A stretch of 64,000 nucleotides of DNA, taken from contig MU271148.1 of NCBI GenBank assembly GCA_021432605.1, positions 1,495,362-1,559,361 of the forward strand, written 5' to 3'. The notes beneath the pieces are model-generated. The model saw nothing but the letters and a program-made list of their open reading frames with translations. It was not told the origin of the DNA and did no database searches. Made by a program: the position numbers and the translations under genes. This document shows, in pieces, positions 1-12,341 of this stretch (position 1 is its first letter; every line of letters starts with the position of its first letter). Source of the DNA: Coniochaeta sp. PMI_546 (taxonomy: Eukaryota > Ascomycota > Sordariomycetes > Coniochaetales > Coniochaetaceae).

Positions 1-3000
1 GCTAGTGAAAATCTCGGAGATCTGGAAATGTTTTGTCTCTATGGATGCGAAGAGATACCTGACTGGCACAAAGATACACGAGGAGGGACCATCTTGATCG
101 CTGTCAGGCAAACATGTCGTGCCCTGCAAGGGAAAACTCGAGCCTCAAACGCAGCTGATGTCTTGAGCGACGACCAGCACAATGCCGAGCCTTACAAGAG
201 CTGGCTGCGGCGCACTGACAATGGCGGACGATCAATTATGTTTTATGAGACCATGGAAATCGTGCCGCTTTTCCTCTACGGACATTACGAGCATGCGATC
301 GAGGTTGGAAAGAGATGCTATGAGAACTCAGACCTGATATGGTCTGCCCGGAACACAAGGCTCGCGATGTTGTTTTATGGCCTTTCGCTTGCCGGCACTA
401 TCCTTCGCCAACAGCAAGATCCTCGACCGGATGCACACGACCTACAGGCCCAGACCGATCGAACCGTCGAGCAGGTCAGTGAACTTAATGCCAAGATCAA
501 AGCGTGGCAGGCATATTCGGATATCAATTACCTAGCCTGGTCAAAACTCCTTGATGCTCAAGTCGCAGAGATGGTGGGGAACTCGGGTCTGGCAATCCAG
601 AGCTACGAAGAAGCTCTAGACCATGCGGCAGAACATAACTTCGTCTTTGAGGAAGCCCTAGGCAACTACCTGATGGCGAACATCTTTATCCGCCATAATG
701 CAAGACGATCAGCGACCTCGGCTCTCAGAGAGGCCATTGGTCTGTTCCGGCACCTCGGTGCTACAGGAATTGCAGACCGAGTGGAATCCGAGCACAGCCT
801 GCTCCTCCATGGACCGGCGAGGAACATGCGATTGAACGACGTGGGCGTACAGACAGATTTTGCAGCGGATACCCCGTCTACGCAGTTCAGGAACGATGCC
901 GGCAATGATGCCGAGGATGGGTCACATGCTCAGACGGGAGATGTTGACATGAAAGCAGACCGCGTCGGTGCCTGGCGAGGCTCAATGCATCCTGAAGTCG
1001 GAGCTGGTCTTCCTGCGCTCGATATGATTGACCTACACGCCATCCTCGTATCTTCACAGGTCATCTCATCGGTGCTTAGGGTAGAAGAACTGTTGAAGAC
1101 CATGTGCGACGTTATCCTGCAGACATGCGGAGGCTCGGCGACGCTCGCGGCCATTGTCGTCCAGGACGAGGGCTCGTCAGACTGGTGTGTTGCTGCTAGT
1201 GGTGATCCAGAGAGGGGGGCCGAGGCGCATATACCGGGGATACCTTTGAGTGGGACCCCTCTCGTTGCGGAGAATGTCATCCTATATTGTACACGGTTCC
1301 GCGAAGTCGTCTTCCTCCGGGATCTCATCAGTGACGAGCGATTTGGAAACGTTAGCGAGCAGTGGCTACAAAGGAACCCGCAGAGCAAAGCTGTGATCGC
1401 GATCCCGATCTGCCATGGGTCAGCACCGCTTCTCGGGGTCCTGTATCTGGAAGGCGTTCCCGGATCGTTCACGGACAGGAACGTCACTGTCCTGCAACTG
1501 CTAGTTAACCAGATCGGCATCAGTTACTCGAATGCGCTGGCGATGAAAGCTGTTGAGAAGGTCTCGGCCGAAAATGTCTCCATGGTTGCCCTGCAAAAGC
1601 GTGCTCTTGCCAAAGCCATCGAGGCAGAAACGAAGGCCAAGGACGCAGAAGCCGAGGCCAAGCGGAACGTAAAGTTGGCCGAGGAGGCAGCGAAGGCAAA
1701 ATCCATATTTCTTGCCAACGTCTCTCACGAGCTTCGCACACCACTGAACGGCGTCATTGGCAACTCGGAACTGCTTCGCGACAGCAATCTCAACAAGGAG
1801 CAACAAGAGATGGCCGACTCGATCAGAGTATCAGCAGATCTATTACTCACCGTCATCAACGACATCCTAGACTTCTCGAGGATGGAGGCCGACAAGATGA
1901 AGCTCTATATTATTGCCTTCAATCCCGAAGAAATGGTTCGTGAAGTTGTCCGGGCTGTTTCGTACAGCAACCGGGAGAAGACATCGAAGAAGAATGTCAA
2001 GATCATCAAAGATATTGATCTCCCCCCGATGCTTATCTACGGCGACCCGATCCGCCTTCACCAAGTCCTCGGTAACCTCATAGGGAATAGCTTGAAGTTC
2101 ACAGAAGACGGCTCCATTACCATCGGCGCTCGTCTGGACTCGGAGACAGAGCACCAGGCCACACTGACATTCTGGGTCAAGGACACTGGGATCGGAATAT
2201 CACCGCAGCAGATGCAGAAACTATTTCAACCGTTCAGCCAGGCGGACGCGAGTACGGCGAGGAAGTATGGCGGTAGTGGGCTCGGCCTGAGTATCTGCAA
2301 GTCACTGATCGAGACGATGATGAAGGGCAAGATCCAGCTAGAGAGCGAGGAGCGACAAGGAACCACCGCCTGGTTCACGGTCACTTTCGACAAGGCCCCT
2401 AGTGAGGTTGTAGCCGGAGACGCTCAGAACGCACCATCACCGCTATCAGAACCAACGTCGCGCCAGTTGACCAGCGGTGCGACCTCGGACTACATGCCTT
2501 ATGCCGATCTTGCGCGGATACCCAAGGATCAGCTGCGGATCTGCATTGCGGAAGACAATGCCATCAATGCCAAAATCGCTATCCAGTACATGCAAAGATT
2601 GGGTTACACCAAGGTCGATTCTTACGAGAATGGCATGAAGGCTGTTGAAGGTCTCCGGAGGAAGGCACAGGAAGGCACTCCGTATCATGTTATCCTCATG
2701 GACGTGCAGATGCCCGTGCTGGACGGATATGAGGCGACGAAGCTCCTACGCAACGATCCGATAGAAGCCGTCCGAAAGATCCTGGTGATCGCAATGACGG
2801 CGTCAGCAATCCAGGGAGACCGCGAAAAGTGCCTTGCCGCGGGCATGAACGACTATCTTGCCAAGCCAGTCCGGTCGGACGTTCTAAAGCAAAAGCTGGA
2901 GACCTATCTCGGGGTCCAGGTAGGTTTCAGCAGCCAAAACAAACCATCACGGGTCAGCGGGGTGTTAAACAATTCTCAGCATCCTCTAGAACGAAGGTTG

Positions 3001-3282
3001 AGCATCTCACGGCTGCCGTCGGACAACGCCGCCCGGCACACTCCTCAGCCCCTTGCTGATGGGGAAACGAATGGCGGCCCGGCTACCCCTACGCAAGAAT
3101 CGATCCTTGCGCTAGCGCATCCTCTCGCGACACCGCCAGCCGAGAGCCCGACGTCTACCGAGCCTGCCCAGTCCGGAGGGATGGAATCCCTCCCAAATGG
3201 GGACGCCGCGGCGGCCAAGCGCCAGGCGAGGAAACTGACCAAGAACAGGCGAGACAGCGACATGAGCGCGAAGGAGAGTTGA
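1..3282 (+). CDS. Hybrid histidine kinase, Chk1/Mak2-like (group X), 3' part
   Basis: This is the C-terminal 1,093 codons of a two-component sensor kinase. The frame is open to the first base, so the gene starts outside the window. Counting from the Met codon at 28, a helical TPR-like region typical of kinases with an N-terminal Ser/Thr-kinase/AAA module covers roughly residues 60-270. A GAF domain lies at about 335-505, followed by a short Ala/Glu/Lys coiled coil. The HisKA box SHELRTPLNG follows with phospho-acceptor His567 (codon 1726-1728). The HATPase boxes are intact: N (GNLIGNSLKFT), G1 (DTGIGI) and G2 (GSGLGLSI). A receiver domain carries ILMDVQMPVLDGYEA with Asp892 (codon 2701-2703). 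A low-complexity tail of about 150 residues ends the protein. This order matches fungal group X hybrid kinases, which act in oxidative-stress phosphorelays. The group assignment is inference, because the N-terminal kinase domain is not visible. Confidence 0.9.
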   Translation, partial: ASENLGDLEMFCLYGCEEIPDWHKDTRGGTILIAVRQTCRALQGKTRASNAADVLSDDQHNAEPYKSWLRRTDNGGRSIMFYETMEIVPLFLYGHYEHAIEVGKRCYENSDLIWSARNTRLAMLFYGLSLAGTILRQQQDPRPDAHDLQAQTDRTVEQVSELNAKIKAWQAYSDINYLAWSKLLDAQVAEMVGNSGLAIQSYEEALDHAAEHNFVFEEALGNYLMANIFIRHNARRSATSALREAIGLFRHLGATGIADRVESEHSLLLHGPARNMRLNDVGVQTDFAADTPSTQFRNDAGNDAEDGSHAQTGDVDMKADRVGAWRGSMHPEVGAGLPALDMIDLHAILVSSQVISSVLRVEELLKTMCDVILQTCGGSATLAAIVVQDEGSSDWCVAASGDPERGAEAHIPGIPLSGTPLVAENVILYCTRFREVVFLRDLISDERFGNVSEQWLQRNPQSKAVIAIPICHGSAPLLGVLYLEGVPGSFTDRNVTVLQLLVNQIGISYSNALAMKAVEKVSAENVSMVALQKRALAKAIEAETKAKDAEAEAKRNVKLAEEAAKAKSIFLANVSHELRTPLNGVIGNSELLRDSNLNKEQQEMADSIRVSADLLLTVINDILDFSRMEADKMKLYIIAFNPEEMVREVVRAVSYSNREKTSKKNVKIIKDIDLPPMLIYGDPIRLHQVLGNLIGNSLKFTEDGSITIGARLDSETEHQATLTFWVKDTGIGISPQQMQKLFQPFSQADASTARKYGGSGLGLSICKSLIETMMKGKIQLESEERQGTTAWFTVTFDKAPSEVVAGDAQNAPSPLSEPTSRQLTSGATSDYMPYADLARIPKDQLRICIAEDNAINAKIAIQYMQRLGYTKVDSYENGMKAVEGLRRKAQEGTPYHVILMDVQMPVLDGYEATKLLRNDPIEAVRKILVIAMTASAIQGDREKCLAAGMNDYLAKPVRSDVLKQKLETYLGVQVGFSSQNKPSRVSGVLNNSQHPLERRLSISRLPSDNAARHTPQPLADGETNGGPATPTQESILALAHPLATPPAESPTSTEPAQSGGMESLPNGDAAAAKRQARKLTKNRRDSDMSAKES

Positions 3283-6200
3283 ATAAAAGGATAGCTATCA
3301 AAGGACCAGACGGACAAGTCGTCGAAGCAAGCCTCGCTTGTCGAGGCGGTCAGGTAGCCCATACATTCCCGGGGAAGCTGCCGAGAGCACGCCCGCCGGG
3401 CGAGATGAGGCCGGTGCATGAAGGTGGACTCACATGCAAAGTATGGCGTTGATGTTTACAGGAACCGGGTGGCTCACGGCCGGGAATCCGTTTTGTGTAA
3501 CGGAGTGACGAAGATCCATGCCCTTGATTCTGGGCAGAGCCAGGCATCTTGGTAGGACGGAAGGGGGCCCTTGGCTCAACGCTCTTCAGGAGTGTGGATG
3601 AAGGAAGCGAGTTCGCAAGCGGAGGTGACAGGGTCGCATATGCAATAAGGTTTAGATACCCCCCGATTTGTCTGTGGCTGCGAGCTTTCACTTTCAGCCC
3701 GTTGCATTTGCCTATAGGAGCGACATGGTTTCCTGTTATGGAAGGTTGGGATGTTTCACGCATCCGGTTTCAAAGTGAACTCGTATCGACACACACGATC
3801 CCTCTGGTGAGATCGTCCTCCCTTCGCTATCGACGCGAGCCGGGGCATGGCCGGTCAAGCAGGCAGGGGCAGAACGGTGTAGATTCGGCATGCATGGTTT
3901 ACTGTATCGAGCATAGCGTGGACCGAGGACCGGCAGGGCCGCACCGGTTAGTGTAGATGGCGGAATGGAATGACATAAGTTACGGCCATCCTTTCTGCCC
4001 AAGCTCACTTTGTGACGTCTTTTGTTCTTTGCTTTGATCCCTTCCCAAGGTCCGTCCGCCTGAGCCACATGGGGCGCTCGCTTGCCTTTTCTATAGCGAG
4101 CAATGATCAGCATCGTTAAACGTGGCAGATGGACGCTGGAGCTAGCTCCATCGCGCACACTAGATTCTAGCTTCTTGGCGGCCGTTGTTTTTCCCACGTT
4201 GCCTTGCCGCAGACGACGACGACCCTGCGGCTAAACTTCCATCGTTCTTGTTTCTGTGGCCCGGGCAGGTTTTTTTTTCTCTCTCTCAGCGTACTTGTCG
4301 CATCATCACATGTGTACAAGACGCTGCCGGTGTGATTCTATATATCGGAGGGTCCCGCTAATGTGCGTCACTGTCTGTCAATGTCGCGCGGTTTTCCCGT
4401 GTGTCGTCACTGCCAGTTGATGACTGGGTGGGACGCAGCTCGGAGATTGGAGGTATGCGTCTCTTGACCGGTTTGCCTCGCTTTCGGACGATTGCTGCGG
4501 GCAAAAAAAAAAAAAGGGCGGTATCCATTCCTGGGCTTGACATATGCCATCGCTAGGTTTGGGCGAACAGGCATCAGGGGACAAATTGTGTTGATGTCGT
4601 TGAGCGTTTTAGGTTTCGGGCTAGGGCTTGCCACTGTGGCTTAATGAGAGGGGGCGCGAGCCGAGCTGTGGTCATGTACAGTAGGATATTGCCCAGGTTT
4701 TGGCTGGCTTGTGACTACCTTTGTTCGTCGTTCTGCCTTTCGGTGAGTTGAGAAAGACGATGATGCCGAGGTGTCTGTGCTCTTTTGCGGTCCCGTCAGG
4801 AGACTTGAGATGGTTTCCTTTGCCGACAAGATAACTCGGTTGCCGATACTGGCTCAACATGAGGAGGTATGGAAAACCTTGAATAGTGGGATTCTCGGTT
4901 TCGCCCAGAGTCGGTTTGTTTGATTGGTGAAACGTGTTGACCCTCACGACGCTTGGTGTGGGCTGATGGAAGCGCGGCTTATGCACGTTGGTCCCCTCCT
5001 CCAATCTCAAATCTCCATACCGATGCGGCTAGTTTCTCAATCGCGTCCTGGCCGCGGCCGGGAAAAGAGGACAACATGGAGGGAGGAAGGGAAGGAACAC
5101 GCGCCGGCCACGCGATCCGGATGACGATCTCCCTCGAGGAAGGGGATGGTTGAACACGGCACAAGTCACGTCTCTGGGAGCGGGCTGCATACGCTTGTCT
5201 CCTTGTCGCCTAGCTGGAGTCCCAGCTGGCGTTACGTTGGAGCTTGGCAGGCGACGATCTGTGGCTATCGTTGTCGTGAACACATTTTCATAAGAGTTTA
5301 TTATTTGTGCTACCAAACCTTGTTCCGGGCTATGGTCGGTGCAAGGTAGCACTGGTAGCCCAAGTTATGAGTTTGTTGGAACCGGGGACGAATGGATTGT
5401 GAGAGCCAGTTGAGAGTCGACCAAACTATACTGGACGCGTACCTATGTTCTGTAACAAGCTTGTTAAGGTCGTACAGCATCTGTCTCCGGTGCGACATCA
5501 GCTGGAGTTTCTCCGATGTCTCGAGTATTCGCCGCCGCCGCCGATTGTCTCAGGCTTCGCAGTACTGCATGCACGATCTACATAGTAGAGCTAAGGAATG
5601 TAACGGTTGCCTAGCCGGACCCCAGGGGCATAGGATCTTGCTCTCTTCAGGTTATGTCGGGACCCGTTGTATTAACGTCAAATGCACCTCTCGGCTCAGT
5701 CCCATACTGCCATATGTAACTGCTTCGAGTTCCGAAATCTCTTGATATCGGAGGTCCGACGGCTCCGTGCCCGGCAGCCTTCGTTGTCGTTACTTGCGAC
5801 TTCGAAAACACAGAGCCCAGATTGTGAATAGCCGTCGTTGGCCCCCGTTGCGGCTGACAGTTCTGAAATGGGTTAAGCGGTGGTGCCTGTAGGATCTCAG
5901 ATGAAGGACCATGACCTCACCCTGGCTTGACGCTAGTCGAGCTTCCTGGGCGCCATGGCTGAGAAAAGGCTTGACATCAAATTGCAGGAGAACAACAGAT
6001 GGATCAAGAACTGTTGATAGTGACTCGACTTCGATGCGCAACTTCTACAGAACTGCCACAATAGAGATGTGTAGCCCGCTTCTCTCCTTCTGAACAGGGC
6101 ACGACAAGCTGGCAGTGACTCGCGCAATTGTGTCACGACTGCAATCGCGCTTCCGAAGTCCAGCGGGATCTATTGCAGGCCGCGAGTCATCGGTAAACGT

Positions 6201-9157
6201 ATGCACGTGGTTCCTGACTTTTCAGATCGGTTTTGAGGTTCCATGAATGGAAGGTCGGTAAACCGGTTCAACCACACCAGCCACCCATCAGCATCAAGAC
6301 TCGACCCCGCCGGGGCCGCTCGATGTGGCTTGGGGATTCGGCGTAAGGCCTAATTGGTTAGGGCGTCATCCGTGTCGTACTCCCGTTGTTTCAACTCGAG
6401 GGAGAGAGGTAAGACCGGACGAGATCCACTGAGATGTTGCGGTGGCTTCTGTCTTGGCAGTGACTGCCCAGGCGGCCAGAACGAAGAATGGGATAGCTCC
6501 AGTTCACACATGGTAACATCGCGTCAGATGCTCACCAAAAATAAGAACCCAAATCTTGTTTCAGATCCGCTCTGAATCATATAGCGGACATGGGTCCTGC
6601 AGTCCGTGTGAGTGCAGACGCCATGGGGGTTTCCGACGGCGTCCGCCGTCGTCTGGGGCAGGGATCTTGACGAAACAAGCGGGGGAGCTCCAAAACGGCG
6701 TGCCGTAACAACTGAGGGGACGAACGGGTGGCCTGAGGTTTTTTGTCTGCCACACAACTGTTTCTTGGCCAGCCAGCGACAGCCGCTGGGTGCGGCTTCT
6801 TCAAGCTCCCGAGTTTGGAGACGGACGTCGTTCTTTGGGTTTCGTGCTTCAGAACTGCGAAAGAGGCGCGACGGGCTCCGGGCGTCATGATCCAACCTTG
6901 GCAGTGGTGAACCTCCTGTGTATTATATCGTTGTAGCAGAGGCATGTTTCAAGCAATGCCTGTCTTACTTCTCGAACAATAACAAGCGTAATCCCTCATA
7001 AACTTCTGCAGGGCTGGAATTAAGAGAACAGGGTCCAGCTTTTGGCAACCAGCCTCTTTCCAGGGGCAGCACGAACGCCAGTACACAAAGAAGTACCTGG
7101 AACCATAAGGAGGCGAGATTTCGGTTCGGTGCCGCGCCACGGTTGAGTTCGGGCTGTAGTCAAGCAGCAATGTATGTGTGAGGGACGCACTGTGCAATAA
7201 GTGGCTACAGGGCTTTTGTTCGCTGAATGACACTGCAGTGCGGCAACTCGACGACGTCTCTGGTGGAAACGAGAGGGGTCGCGAGGTGAAAAGAGTGGCC
7301 AGCGCTGCAAGCTCGTGCCTGAATTTCTGGCAAGCTCGCAGTCTGATAGCTCCTTGACAAAATACCCGATTTATTTGCGGGATTCATGATTTGCTTAAGG
7401 CCCACCGAATTCTGGGTAGAATGGTCCAGACTCCAGAGAGGCAGGCTAGAGCCACGTAACGGTGAAGGTCTCGCAATAACACTTTTTGCTAGGTGTCATC
7501 ATAGCTACGTTGACTTGTTCGCCTGCGCCCTGGCGCCCTGGATATGGTGCTCCGGGATACTATGGTAGACATCGATGTCGAGGTGAAGTCGGATTCGTAC
7601 GACCATGGCAACTATGGCGTGTATAAGAGTATCTGCTGCAGCGGACCGACGATAACAAAACCTGAGAGTAACCGGAAGTGAGTGATTTGTGTAATGCACT
7701 TTGTACGATGGGACATGCTGGAATGCAGAGGGTGGATGGGATGCCTTAGTGTGTGGTCCGTGCTCGACATATCGTGCAAAGCTTCTCGGTAACACTTGAC
7801 ACTTTCAGCCATCCATCATCATCAGCCACAGGTAGGTAGACTGCCGTACCTTGGTAGGTAACAACATGCTGCAACGTGCAAGTGTGGTCCAGCAAACCTT
7901 TCAAGTTTCCTAGCCTACACGTGTAAACTACCTTACCTCCACGGCAACAGGATGGTGCCCTGGCCTAAGGTACCTTACCTGAGTGCTTCGGTTTTCTCAC
8001 GTCTGTTGGAACCCGACGACGCCAGTTATGTCCGTTTCTGATCCAGTCTTTCCAGATCGTTCATACCTGACACCGATGATGCCTTCTTTACCTGGGCTGT
8101 ACTCGGAGTCATCGATGACTGAAGCGTGACTGAAGCGAAAGAGCCCATGATGCGTCTCTCCCCAGGTCTCTAGACACTACTGTAGTACATACACCTAGGC
8201 ACGAAAGAAGGAGCTGTTAGCGGTGCGACCTTTGCTAACTTGGTAATGTGGCATGCGACGGACTCCCTGCCCACCTGTCTTATGCAGCTCTCCAGCCACA
8301 ACAGATCGTCTCCGTCCTTTGGGACCCGGCATCGGACTGACCTAGCTGGCCAAGATCCAAGCACGCAGCAAGCATCATCAACCACTGCTGACATGGGCTT
8401 GCCCTTGGCTTCTCCAGCGGTTCTCTTTGCGGAGACTTGCCGGCCTCCCCTACCTTGTTTTGCGATGTAGTTATTACTCAAGACGGTAATCTGCGGCTGA
8501 CGTTCCTGGGATGTGTTCACTCCTGACAGGGTATTACACTGCATACGATGAGATGTCCGAGGGTACATACAATACATAGTACAGCGCAGGATCGCTTTTA
8601 TTAGGTCGGCTGTTTAGCATGTCCAAAGTGCTAACCCCCTCCATCCGCGGCTACATCAACGACATGCTGTTGAGCGAAAAACTTGGCGCTTCGCGTTGCT
8701 CCGTGCCGTCTGAGCCCATTGCCCTGCTTTGGGCCGGAAGGCGCGATTGGAAACGGAAAGCCCAAAGTGGAAGTCAGTCTGTGGTGTCAAAGCACGAGAC
8801 TGGCTGGGGCTCCTCATGTTGACGCATTCTCTCACACCACTCACACCTCCTCGCTTCGTGGCCACATCGACAAAGGCAGGAAGACGATGGCTCTTAGCAC
8901 AGCACCCCATATCACCAACACACCAGCCACACCTCGCACTGTCTTTGTGCATGTGTGGAGGCATTTAGGTGCGGCGTACGATCCAGTTATGAGCATGCGA
9001 GTGGGCATCACGGCGAGAGGGAGGATGCACCGCCATATCAGGAGGCCCCACCAAGTGCCTATTCATTCGCTCCGCGAGCCCTTAGCCTGTATACATGGTA
9101 CCTCCTCATCGAGAGTCCGTCTGGCAAGAGACTAGGATCTGCCATGCATTAAGGACC
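3283..9157. other. Gene-poor intergenic region (about 5.9 kb)
   Basis: I see no supportable gene here. Open frames are short, overlap on both strands and lack recognisable domains or phase-matched introns. There is a run of 13 A at 4503-4515 and several TACCTTACC/GGTAGGTA motifs at about 7826-7980. Base composition is close to neutral, so this is not an obviously AT-rich RIP-mutated transposon block. Part of it may be upstream control sequence for the gene at 10731. Confidence 0.5.
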
Positions 9158-9250
9158 ACATCCTAGCATCCTAGCAATCCCTAGCATCCTGGCACCCTGG
9201 CATCCTGGCATCCTACAACCTACATCCTAGCCATCCTGGCCATCCTAGCT
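9158..9250. repeat. Imperfect short tandem repeat, unit about 9-10 nt (catcctagc/catcctggc)
   Basis: About nine diverged copies of a 9-10 nt unit, alternating catcctagc and catcctggc, run through this segment in non-coding DNA. It is a plain microsatellite-like or minisatellite-like array. No function is visible. Confidence 0.75.
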
Positions 9251-10730
9251 TGGTGGCCTTGTGTGCGTTGCTCTCCATATTGTCTCTTACAAGGTCCAGG
9301 TCCTCTTACCTGCAACGTTAGAACTACCGCAGTAGGGCGCAAGGGGGAAACAAGCTTGGGTCTGGGCGGGCTACAGCGTGCACTAAAAACAGACCGACCA
9401 CAGACCTCGCGGCGACTGGAGCACTGTCAGCAGTCGTCAATCCCATCCCATTCTCACTTCTCCCTTGCCCCATGGCACTCGAAGCTGCTGGACCAGCCTT
9501 GTCAACCCGGCGGCTTGGAAGAGGAGGCCGGTGCATTCCACACATGCACATAAAACGAACGTACACTACCTTACCTTACTTACACTACACGTACCTTCCT
9601 TACCTTGACACAGTCCGTATAGATGGTTGTCGCTTGCTCCACCGGCCGTCCCTTTATCTCCTTCGTTCCTTCCCTCTTTTAGCTCGACTGTCACCCGGCA
9701 ACTCTTGCCTCGATCTCCTCTCGATCCACACCGGGGCAGGCCTCAGAGTCTCAGAACCCTTCTTTCGATCCACAACGGCTTCTTCCTCATCACGCTTATC
9801 CACACTCAGACGAACTTGGACGTCCCAGGTGTAAAACCCCAGTCACCCAAAGAGTCCTTAGCTTGATCCTCAGATCCAGGTCTCGCGTTTCCAAGGACGT
9901 CGCAGCGGGTGGCTTCCAAGAGTTGATCTCCCTCCTACCCTTGTGTCAATCTCCTTTGATACGCCTTGTTCCAGATGAAATAACAAAGGACAAAAACCCT
10001 CAATCACAGCCAACTCTGCCGTCTCCACCAGTTCGAATTGGCTTTCCACCCTGCGAGTCTGTTGGCCTAAACGAGTCCGGATAGCATAATACGGGGACGG
10101 CCAGCGAAAAGAACTGTCGCCTCCCCCCAAAGACATCCCCTCGTCCAGTCTTCAGCCCAACACGACGGGTCTGTGCTTGGCTTCCCGGCCGAGACTGGAG
10201 TAGTTTCCTCGTCCGATCCCTAGCTTCTGACCCTTTGGTTCTGTATTCGGTCTTTACCACGTCGACTTTGGTCTTTGGTGTCGTCCCGCCCCGGACACCC
10301 TTTTGTACCTACGTACAATTACCTTCCTTGGACACTGCCAGGTCCTTTAAGCCGATTCCGTCCATTTCCTAAATCAGCACAAGTTACCCTACCTTAGCTT
10401 CTCCTCATCGACATTCCGCTCCAATGGCCAAATGAGGGTGGGCGTTATTCAGTCGCCGTTTCATCAACACACGCCCCGCCCGTCTTATTCGCTGCTCCCG
10501 TTGCTAGGCTGGCCGCCACCTCCAGCTTGCTCTTGTAAAGGTTATTCCCACATCTCCTACCATCTCCCCAAGTATCTGTTGGTTGCTCTTTTTCCTTCCT
10601 CTTTTGTTTCCCTTTCCCTTGACCTTCAAAGCCTTGTCACTCCTTCAGGGCCCATTCCCATTGTGTGTTCGTAGCCCTCCTTTAGTTCTGTTGTATCAGT
10701 CCTTCAGAGCCAACCAAGACCTAGAGGAGG
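9251..10730 (+). promoter_or_regulatory. Pyrimidine-rich leader/promoter of the gene at 10731
   Basis: This 1.5 kb is strongly C+T-rich on the + strand, with many CTTCC, TCTCC and ACCTTACC tracts. It resembles the promoters and long 5' leaders of expressed fungal genes. Several short upstream open frames occur (for example 10432-10674), which could limit translation if they lie in the transcript. Transcript start and leader introns cannot be fixed by eye. Confidence 0.45.
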
Positions 10731-12341
10731 ATGCTCACCATCAGCCAGCCAGCACATTACGGCTACAGATCCGTCCATGATCTCCCCACGCCGCCCAGCA
10801 CCTCCCGAAATTCTCCCCCCTTGATATTTCAGGAAGTCCGCAAACCTCTTCCAGCAATACCTCGGAGGAGGAGCCCACCCACCCAGCCCATGTCCGCACC
10901 TCACCGTGGGTTGCCCCCTCCGGCGGCCATGGCACTTTCGCAACCGTCTCTGCAGAGTTCTGGACCACCACCACCGTCACTGCCCCCTCCGCCGTCAGGG
11001 CCATCCTCGGGGCAGTCTCAACCTCCACCACAACCACAACAAGCGCAGGCATATGCGCAGTTCCCGGCAGCCCCCTCATGGCAGCATGTATCCGAGGAGT
11101 CGATGAGGGCTTATCTCGCAGCCAAAGCCGAGGAAGAGAAGCGGAGGCAGGAGGAGGAGAAAACACGGCAGGCAACCCTGCGGCTCGAGCAAAGGCGGAT
11201 GGAGCACGACATCCTCCAGGCTTCGTTGCAAGGCGGCATACCTCCGCCAATGGTCCCGGTTGTGTTTGCTGGGATGGGTGGAGGCGTACTACCGCAAGCA
11301 GCCATAGAATGGGCTCATCAGTACGTTTATGCGCAATCGCAGCAGTCGCATGCACCAGCCCTTCTACCACCAGGTCAAATATCTGCATCGCCTCGGCGCG
11401 ACTCCCAGGCTCAGGCCTACGGCCCCTATGCCGGATCTGCCGGTGTGCCTTCGACCCCAGGGTCTGCTCAAGGGCCCCCGAGCGGCTACATGTCCACGTA
11501 TCCAGGCTCTCCAACACGTCCGAGAGGCCAGAGCATGTCGGGCCTGTGGCCTAGCCGGCAGCCGCCTGCGGCAGGCCAGAATCTGCCAAGCTTGAATACA
11601 GCTTTTCCTGGAAGAGCTGGAGGGGACGCGCCACCAACGCACCCAGGGGTGGCTTCGGCGCAGCAGCAGGAGCCACAGCCTTCACCGTCCATATACTTTC
11701 ACCATTGGCAGCCTCCAACGGGCCAGAGTAGCGGTAGAGGCAGCGGCACCGATCAGCCTGGAGCACCGTCAGGTTCGTCCAAGAACAAGCCCAAGGCCAA
11801 GCGCAAGTCCAGCGCTTGAGGGACTCTGGAGAGCTAACATGGGCTCGCTGATGCTGTAGGAGACTCGCCAAAGAAACGTAAAGCCACCGGGCCGCAACCA
11901 GCACCCCCTGCACCTAGCGGCGGCAATCCATTCCAGAGTGCGGCCCTTTCGCATCCTCCACCGGGCCGCCGAAGAGGCCATTCGAGGCAACGAAGCGACA
12001 TGGGACCGTACAGAATTGCAGGGCGAGTGAGACAGGAAAGCTTTGGGCCGCCAGGAGCGTCGCTAAGCTACACCTCCGGATCAGCTGCGGCGCGTGAGAC
12101 CGGTGGCGAGGCCTCGTCGTCTTCCTCGCAGCCTCAACCACAGACGCAACGAAGCGGTACACACTCGGTTTCGTCATTGTTAGCAGACAACCCCCCTTCA
12201 CCACAGGCGACGCACTATCCTCCCAGGGGCGCTTCCGATATCGTAGCCCAGCAGAGTGGAAGTGGACGGCGAGGCTCGCCCGACGAAATGGCGCGTGGTG
12301 GAGCGGGCCAAACAACGCACGAGCGACAAAATAATGATTGA
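10731..12341 (+). CDS. Conserved filamentous-fungal Pro/Gln-rich protein, regulator-like
   Basis: I do not know a named function. The protein opens with LTISQPAHYGYRSVHDLPTP. A Pro-rich, low-complexity region follows, then a Glu/Arg-rich coiled coil (about residues 125-165, KAEEEKRRQEEEKTRQ) running into SLQGGIPPPMVPVVFAGMGGG. The order of a PTPPSTSR motif, this coiled coil and the GGIPP block resembles, from memory, an uncharacterised protein conserved in filamentous ascomycetes. The frame meets a stop at 11817, but clearly coding sequence resumes after 11859 (SPKKRKATGPQ..., Ser/Gln-rich) and runs to 12341. An 87-nt intron 11773-11859 (GTTCGT, branch GCTAAC, GTAG) restores phase and gives 507 aa. 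Other in-phase donors at 11728 and 11734 are possible. The unspliced form would be 362 aa ending in a different basic stretch. A nuclear regulatory role is inference from the basic motif and composition. Confidence 0.7.

Noticed and set aside
6340-6420. tRNA-like A-box stretch (taattggttagggcgtc) followed by gtttcaactcg
   Set aside because: The D-arm resemblance is real, but no anticodon stem, acceptor pairing or proper B-box at the right distance could be formed. At best it is a chance match or tRNA remnant.
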